This document shows positions 60,403 through 64,000 of a stretch of 64,000 nt of DNA, piece by piece. The notes below the pieces were generated by a model, which saw only the letters and a list, made by a program, of their open reading frames with translations, did no database searches and was not told the origin of the DNA. Source of the DNA: an uncultured Litoreibacter sp. Its GTDB lineage: Bacteria > Pseudomonadota > Alphaproteobacteria > Rhodobacterales > Rhodobacteraceae. The stretch covers positions 1,178,001-1,242,000 of the forward strand of contig NZ_CANMXB010000001.1 in NCBI RefSeq assembly GCF_947501785.1, in the 5' to 3' direction. The translations under genes were made by a program, and so were the position numbers. How positions within the stretch are numbered: position 1 is the first letter of the stretch; every line of letters starts with the position of its first letter.

Positions 60403-61737
60403 TTAGCCCATCAATGTGGAATGGATGTCTTCTGCCGCGTCTCGGCCTTCGGCAACGGCTGTCACCGTCAGGTCGTCGCCACCGAACGCACAGTCACCGC
60501 CCGCCCAGACGCCCTGGATCGAGGTTTGGCCCGCGCCGGTGACTGCGATCTTGCCGCCGTCTTGGTCCAAGCCGTCCGGCACACCGTCGAGCGTTTGACC
60601 GATGGCCTTGAAGACCTGATCGGCCTTGATCCGGAAGGTCTCGCCGGTGCCTTTCAGCTTGCCGTTGTCAGTGGTGGTGTATTCGAATTCGACCTCTGCC
60701 GCAGCGCCGTTTCCATGCACCTCTTTGGGCTGCACGTTGAACAGGATGTTGACGCCATGCGACGCGGCGAGGTCCTGTTCGAAACGCGAGGCGCTCATGG
60801 CGTCGCGGCCACGTCGGTAGGCGATTGTCACATTTTCCGCGCCCAGCAGCTTGGATTGCACGGCAGCATCCACGGCGGTCATGCCGCCGCCGATGACAAC
60901 AACGTTGCGCCCGACCGGCAACTCAGCCAAATCTGTCGCCTGCCGCAAATCTGCGATGAAAGAGACGGCGTCGCTGACACCGTCCCTTTCTTCACCGGCG
61001 GCGCGCAGGGAGTTCACACCGCCCAGACCGATACCCAGGAAGACGGCATCGTTGATGTTCTTGAGTTCTTCGAGGCTAAGATCCTCGCCGAGGCGAGCCC
61101 CCAATTCCAAAGTGATGCCGCCGATTTGCATTAGCCAATCAACCTCGCGCGCGGCGAAATCATCGGTAGTCTTATAGGCGGCGATGCCAAATTCATTCAG
61201 CCCGCCCGCCTTGGCACGCCCATCATAGAGCGTGACGCTGTGGCCATGCATCGCGAGCCGGTGCGCACAGGCCAGACCGGCTGGACCTGCACCCACAACG
61301 GCGACGGATTTGCCGGTGTCCGGCGCCCTCGAAAAAGGATGGGAGTTTTTCGCCATCAGCGTATCTGTTGCGTGGCGTTGCAGGCGTCCGATTTCAACCG
61401 GTTTGCCTTCGGCAACCTCACGCACGCAGACCTGTTCGCACAATGTCTCGGTCGGGCAGACACGGGCGCACATGCCGCCAAGGATGTTTTGCGACAGGAT
61501 GGTCTTGGCCGCCGCCTCTGGCGTGCCGGTCTGGATCTGGCGGATGAACAGCGGGATGTCGATGTCAGTGGGACAGGCAGTAATACAGGGCGCATCGTGG
61601 CAAAAGTAGCAGCGATCTGCGGCCACGGCAGCCTCATGCGGCGCGTAGGCGGGGTGCAGGTCGTCGAAATTATCGGCCAACTGGTTTGCGGGCACCCTGC
61701 CCGGCACTATTCCTGGCGTCATCTGGCTGTTGGGCAT
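60403..61737 (-). CDS. preT: NAD-dependent dihydropyrimidine dehydrogenase subunit PreT
   Basis: This 444-residue flavoprotein passes electrons from NAD(P)H to PreA. An N-terminal cysteine-rich Fe-S domain (CYFCHDAPCITACPTDIDI and GGMCARVCPTETLCEQVC) precedes two nucleotide-binding segments, VAVVGAGPAGLACAH near residue 148 and NVVVIGGGMTAVDAA near 290. It ends GVWAGGDCAFGG for FAD. It resembles the glutamate synthase small subunit, but the tight link to preA decides the call. Confidence 0.92.
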   Translation of the reverse strand: MPNSQMTPGIVPGRVPANQLADNFDDLHPAYAPHEAAVAADRCYFCHDAPCITACPTDIDIPLFIRQIQTGTPEAAAKTILSQNILGGMCARVCPTETLCEQVCVREVAEGKPVEIGRLQRHATDTLMAKNSHPFSRAPDTGKSVAVVGAGPAGLACAHRLAMHGHSVTLYDGRAKAGGLNEFGIAAYKTTDDFAAREVDWLMQIGGITLELGARLGEDLSLEELKNINDAVFLGIGLGGVNSLRAAGEERDGVSDAVSFIADLRQATDLAELPVGRNVVVIGGGMTAVDAAVQSKLLGAENVTIAYRRGRDAMSASRFEQDLAASHGVNILFNVQPKEVHGNGAAAEVEFEYTTTDNGKLKGTGETFRIKADQVFKAIGQTLDGVPDGLDQDGGKIAVTGAGQTSIQGVWAGGDCAFGGDDLTVTAVAEGRDAAEDIHSTLMG

Positions 61738-61783
61738 GTATTCCCCCTCGCTGAATTCTGGTTCAGCTTGGCACAGTTTTATT

Positions 61784-61801
61784 TTTTATCAAATGGTAAA
61801 T
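61784..61801. promoter_or_regulatory. Possible degenerate RutR site upstream of preT
   Basis: TTTTATCAAATGGTAAAT keeps the TTTNANC-N4-GGTNAAN layout of the operator at 58025, with about five matches in each seven-base half. It lies 47 bases before the preT start. Confidence 0.4.
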
Positions 61802-61893
61802 TTTGTGCGGTTTGGAAAATTGGGTGACACAGTCTCTGGCGCAGGCTTGGAGCCTCCGTCGGGGTAAATTGGGAACATGGAAAAGGGGTCGCG

Positions 61894-62688
61894 TCAGAAG
61901 ACCCAGCGGTCAGGGCCTTTGTCGAGCCGGTAGATATGGTCGGCCACATCTTGCGGGAACAGCTCGCGAACCAGCGGGTCGTGGCCGGGGATGATCAGCT
62001 TGGGATCGGAGGCCAACCGGTGCAGCCGCTCGAAGCCCTGCAGCATGTCTTCGAGATCAACAACGATTGGGAACGGCTTATTTTCAAACACATTTTCATA
62101 ATAATGGGTGGCATCTGATGCCAGGCAAAGCCACCCGGCATCCGTGCGCACCCGGACGGCCTGCAGGCCGCGCGAATGGCCACCGAGGCAGTGCACAGTG
62201 ACGCCGTCAGCCACCTCACCGTCGCCTTCATGGAAGACACAACGACCCGAATAGACCCGTTTCACCGCCTCACACACGTGGTCAGCCGTGAAGGGCATTT
62301 GCAAGGTGCCATGGCACATACATGGCCCCGTGGCGAAGGCCATCTCGGCCGCTTGCAGGTGGATGGTGGCGTTTGGGAACAGGTGCAGCCCGCCCGCGTG
62401 ATCGTAATGCAGATGGGTGACAATCAGCTGGGTGATGTCTCCGGCAGCAAGGCCCAGCGGCTTTAGGGCCTCGCGCGGGTCCATGCTGATTGGGCGGTCG
62501 CGCGAGGCGGCTTCCGCCTCGTCATATCCGGTGTCGACCAGAATGACGTCATCGCCACGTCGGAGCACCCACATGAAGTAATCCATCGCATGAGGCGCGT
62601 CGTGATTGTCATCGAAGATGAAGCTGTCAGCGCGCGTGCGGGCGTTGCGGTCGGCGTATTTGACCGCGTGGACCTGCCAGTTGCTCAT
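61894..62688 (-). CDS. Metallo-beta-lactamase-fold hydrolase, AHL-lactonase-like
   Basis: This 264-residue protein has the zinc motif H92-L-H94-Y-D96-H97-AGG in IVTHLHYDHAGG. It has further ligands in LGGHSRGLQAVRV near residue 165, LASDATHYYEN near 190 and IPGHDP near 235. The HxHxDH pattern and overall length fit the N-acyl-homoserine lactonase group. Other lactonases share the fold, and the neighbour is an ABM protein, so quorum quenching is only one option. Its start overlaps the ABM gene stop as ATGA. Confidence 0.82.
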   Translation of the reverse strand: MSNWQVHAVKYADRNARTRADSFIFDDNHDAPHAMDYFMWVLRRGDDVILVDTGYDEAEAASRDRPISMDPREALKPLGLAAGDITQLIVTHLHYDHAGGLHLFPNATIHLQAAEMAFATGPCMCHGTLQMPFTADHVCEAVKRVYSGRCVFHEGDGEVADGVTVHCLGGHSRGLQAVRVRTDAGWLCLASDATHYYENVFENKPFPIVVDLEDMLQGFERLHRLASDPKLIIPGHDPLVRELFPQDVADHIYRLDKGPDRWVF

Positions 62689-62975
62689 CTGGCAACGGTA
62701 TCAAAGGTGCGCAGCTGCTTATCCGCGACCAAGCCTGCGACCGCTGGCCCCGTGTCTTTGTAATGGGGCATTTGGTGATGCGCCTCAAAAGCGGCCTCGT
62801 CGTCGTAAAGTTCGTAGAGAAACACCGTGTTGGGGTGGCTCGGGTCAGTGCAGACGTCAAATTGGCGACAGCCGGGTTCGTCTTTCACCGAGGCGCGCGC
62901 GTTCTTGAGTATCAGGGGCAGGAAGGCATCCATTTGGCCCTCTTTGATGGTGAAGGTTACGGTGACTGCGAACAT
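62685..62975 (-). CDS. Antibiotic biosynthesis monooxygenase (ABM/YgiN-like) domain protein
   Basis: This 96-residue ferredoxin-like-fold protein starts MFAVTVTFTIKEGQMDAF and has the ABM core EPGCRQFDVCTD, FLYELYDDEAAFEAH and a histidine at HHQMPHY. Such dimers include quinol monooxygenases and stress proteins. The ATG at 62975 is preferred; the longer frame runs through a promoter palindrome. It heads a two-gene unit with the lactonase-like protein. Confidence 0.85.
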   Translation of the reverse strand: MFAVTVTFTIKEGQMDAFLPLILKNARASVKDEPGCRQFDVCTDPSHPNTVFLYELYDDEAAFEAHHQMPHYKDTGPAVAGLVADKQLRTFDTVAR

Positions 62976-63038
62976 GGATATTCCTTTGGTGTTTGATTGC
63001 CCGCAGTCAACGCCGATCCCGAAGGAAGGGCAAGTCCA

Positions 63039-63052
63039 TAATGTATACATTA
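63039..63052. promoter_or_regulatory. Palindromic operator upstream of the ABM gene
   Basis: TAATGTATACATTA is a perfect 14-base palindrome containing TGTATACA, a form typical of FadR-type GntR operators. It lies 63 bases before the ABM start. No GntR gene is in the window. Confidence 0.5.
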
Positions 63053-63053
63053 A

Positions 63054-63083
63054 AAATGCCGCCCTGAGAGACAAGACGGCATT
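63054..63083 (-). terminator. Likely terminator of the WPMPL-repeat protein gene
   Basis: On the minus strand AATGCCG pairs with CGGCATT, extended inward by G-U pairs, around a loop of about 10 bases. It is followed by TTTTA. It lies 22 bases after the stop at 63105. Confidence 0.55.
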
Positions 63084-63104
63084 CACTTTAGATCAGTCGC
63101 GTGC

Positions 63105-63740
63105 TTACCAGGTTTTGGCAGAGGCCTCCCGACGGGAAATCAGCGGCATCGGCCAGAAGAACTTGGACATATGTGCGCCACCCGAAATGGCAGAGCTGGA
63201 CCCGTCCTTCTTCTTGAGAAGCGGCATTGGCCAGAACATGCGGGACTTGAATCCGCCGCCTTCAATCGCGGAGCGTTTGGTGCGATGCGGCTTGAGGTGT
63301 TTCAGACCGAAGGCCTGCGTCACCAACCCGTATCTTTCGCTGTAACCCGGCGTCAGATCTTGACCAATGATATGGCGGTGATTGCCAACGGATTTGCCGA
63401 ACCTGCTTCTGTCAAAGGACTCACGGATATATTCGTTCTGATTGGCGACGCCCGCATTGACGCTTGGGTGCGCGTCCACACAATCCATCGCAACATAAGC
63501 CGCCCCCGGCGGCATCAGCGGGGCGCGGACCACGACGAGCGTGTTCGACCCGGTCAGATGGCTGGCGTATGTCTCAATAGCGGCGGACCCGACACGGGCC
63601 TGCTCCATCGCGTCTTTCACGCTGGGGCCGGGTTTGATGACGTCCAGCATGTCGTCCTTGTAGCCTGCCTTTTTGAGGTCAGCGACCGCCGCATTCGCGG
63701 TTTTGGCGTCGGCGTAGAGCCTTGAGATGACTGTTGTCAT
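63105..63740 (-). CDS. Unknown protein with paired WPMPL motifs
   Basis: This 211-residue protein begins TTVISRLYADAKTANAAVADLKKAGYKDDML, like the N-terminal domain of small general-stress (YflT-type) proteins. The later part is basic. Its end carries two related segments, SRMFWPMPLLKK near residue 167 and SKFFWPMPLISRR near residue 193, each after a Gly/Ser-rich stretch. No enzyme family was recognised. It is a single gene with a likely terminator. Confidence 0.6.
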   Translation of the reverse strand: MTTVISRLYADAKTANAAVADLKKAGYKDDMLDVIKPGPSVKDAMEQARVGSAAIETYASHLTGSNTLVVVRAPLMPPGAAYVAMDCVDAHPSVNAGVANQNEYIRESFDRSRFGKSVGNHRHIIGQDLTPGYSERYGLVTQAFGLKHLKPHRTKRSAIEGGGFKSRMFWPMPLLKKKDGSSSAISGGAHMSKFFWPMPLISRREASAKTW

Positions 63741-63784
63741 GGGTCCTCCAGTGTTGTGTTGCCGTAATTTTAGCCGGCCCTAGA

Positions 63785-64000
63785 TCAGGTTTCCTCGACA
63801 GGAAGATAGGTTTTGGTCCGGCGGGTTCCAGTTAATTTCTTCATGAGCGGGTAGATGGCGATGAGCGCTGCGGCCAGGAAGACCAGCTCTAGCGCGAAAA
63901 CGGGAATGTAGGCGGTCTGCGGCGGCGCGGTTGCAGCGCTTGGCAGGCTGACCATGACATCACGGATGATGCCGCCAGCGGCGACGCCCACGCCTGCAGC
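63785..64000 (-). CDS. C-terminus of a PucC-type/MFS membrane protein (cut by window edge)
   Basis: The frame is open to the last base, so the N-terminal part is missing. The visible 71 residues include AAGGIIRDVM, a Pro/Ala loop, one hydrophobic helix (YIPVFALELVFLAAALIAIYPL) and a basic end. AGGIIRD-like segments occur near the end of PucC/LhaA family proteins related to light-harvesting complexes. The call is likely but not secure, since other major facilitator proteins end similarly. Confidence 0.5.
   Translation of the reverse strand, partial: AAGVGVAAGGIIRDVMVSLPSAATAPPQTAYIPVFALELVFLAAALIAIYPLMKKLTGTRRTKTYLPVEET

Noticed and set aside
63785-64000. Complete 68-residue small membrane protein starting at the GTG near 63991
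   Set aside because: The frame continues to the window edge with family-like residues, so the GTG is internal and the gene is truncated by the window.

Overview
The window looks like chromosomal DNA of a marine alphaproteobacterium of the Roseobacter/Rhodobacteraceae type. The support is high-GC coding sequence with many ATGA/TGATG stop-start overlaps, a heterotetrameric sarcosine oxidase operon, a SitABCD metal transporter, a HpsN-like dehydrogenase, a PreTA/HydA pyrimidine-reduction set, and a probable PucC-type C-terminus at the right edge. No tRNA, rRNA, CRISPR array, phage or insertion sequence was recognised. Identities come from motif recognition only; no database search was possible.

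Layout. 1-1234: rhodanese (partial) and a secreted esterase. 1348-7435 (minus): TPR protein, then opgC-opgG-opgH for osmoregulated periplasmic glucan, with ATGA coupling. 7613-16540: mixed genes, namely SGNH hydrolase, 4-OT/CHMI-fold isomerase, GNAT, GFA protein, class III CoA-transferase, ThDP enzyme, DUF302, an AT-richer lipoprotein gene, sodB and two unknown exported proteins. 16556-23048 (minus): the sox operon, soxB / 287-aa unknown / 75-aa membrane protein / terminator-like hairpin / soxD-soxA-soxG. 23223-26688: ruvX, DUF1289, dusA and two Fe(II)/2OG-type dioxygenases. 26761-28388: hiuH, allA and an FAH-family hydrolase. 28486-29647: two tandem exported DUF4329/JAMM-like paralogues. 29720-33090: sitABCD behind a Fur/Mur-like palindrome. 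33130-36882: a puuE-uraD fusion, an ureidoglycine aminohydrolase-like cupin and an NCS2 urate/xanthine permease. 36999-45550: phosphomannomutase, dsbA, dsbD/scsB and ccmF-G-H-I. 45738-50142: HpsN-like dehydrogenase, LacI regulator, double NTF2-like protein and a MarR-GNAT fusion. 50270-61737: pyrimidine uptake and reductive degradation with a RutR-type regulator. 61894-64000: MBL lactonase-like protein, ABM-domain protein, a WPMPL-repeat protein and a PucC/MFS C-terminus.

How the genes work together. Two nucleobase pathways dominate. The purine branch (permease, HiuH, UraD-PuuE, AllE-like, AllA) would take urate via 5-hydroxyisourate, OHCU and allantoin to glyoxylate and ammonia, but no urate oxidase is in the window. 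The pyrimidine branch (NMT1-type ABC importer, PreT-PreA, HydA, PydC) would take uracil or thymine to beta-amino acids. A perfect RutR-like palindrome lies between pydC and rutR, and a degenerate copy lies upstream of preT. The sox operon demethylates sarcosine. DsbA, DsbD and CcmFGHI form a thiol-redox and cytochrome c maturation block.

The least explained items are the two uncharacterised genes and the terminator-like hairpin inside the sox operon, the repeated TTGCGACA elements upstream of soxB, the tandem JAMM-like exported pair, and the HpsN/LacI/double-NTF2 unit with its CpG-centred palindrome.
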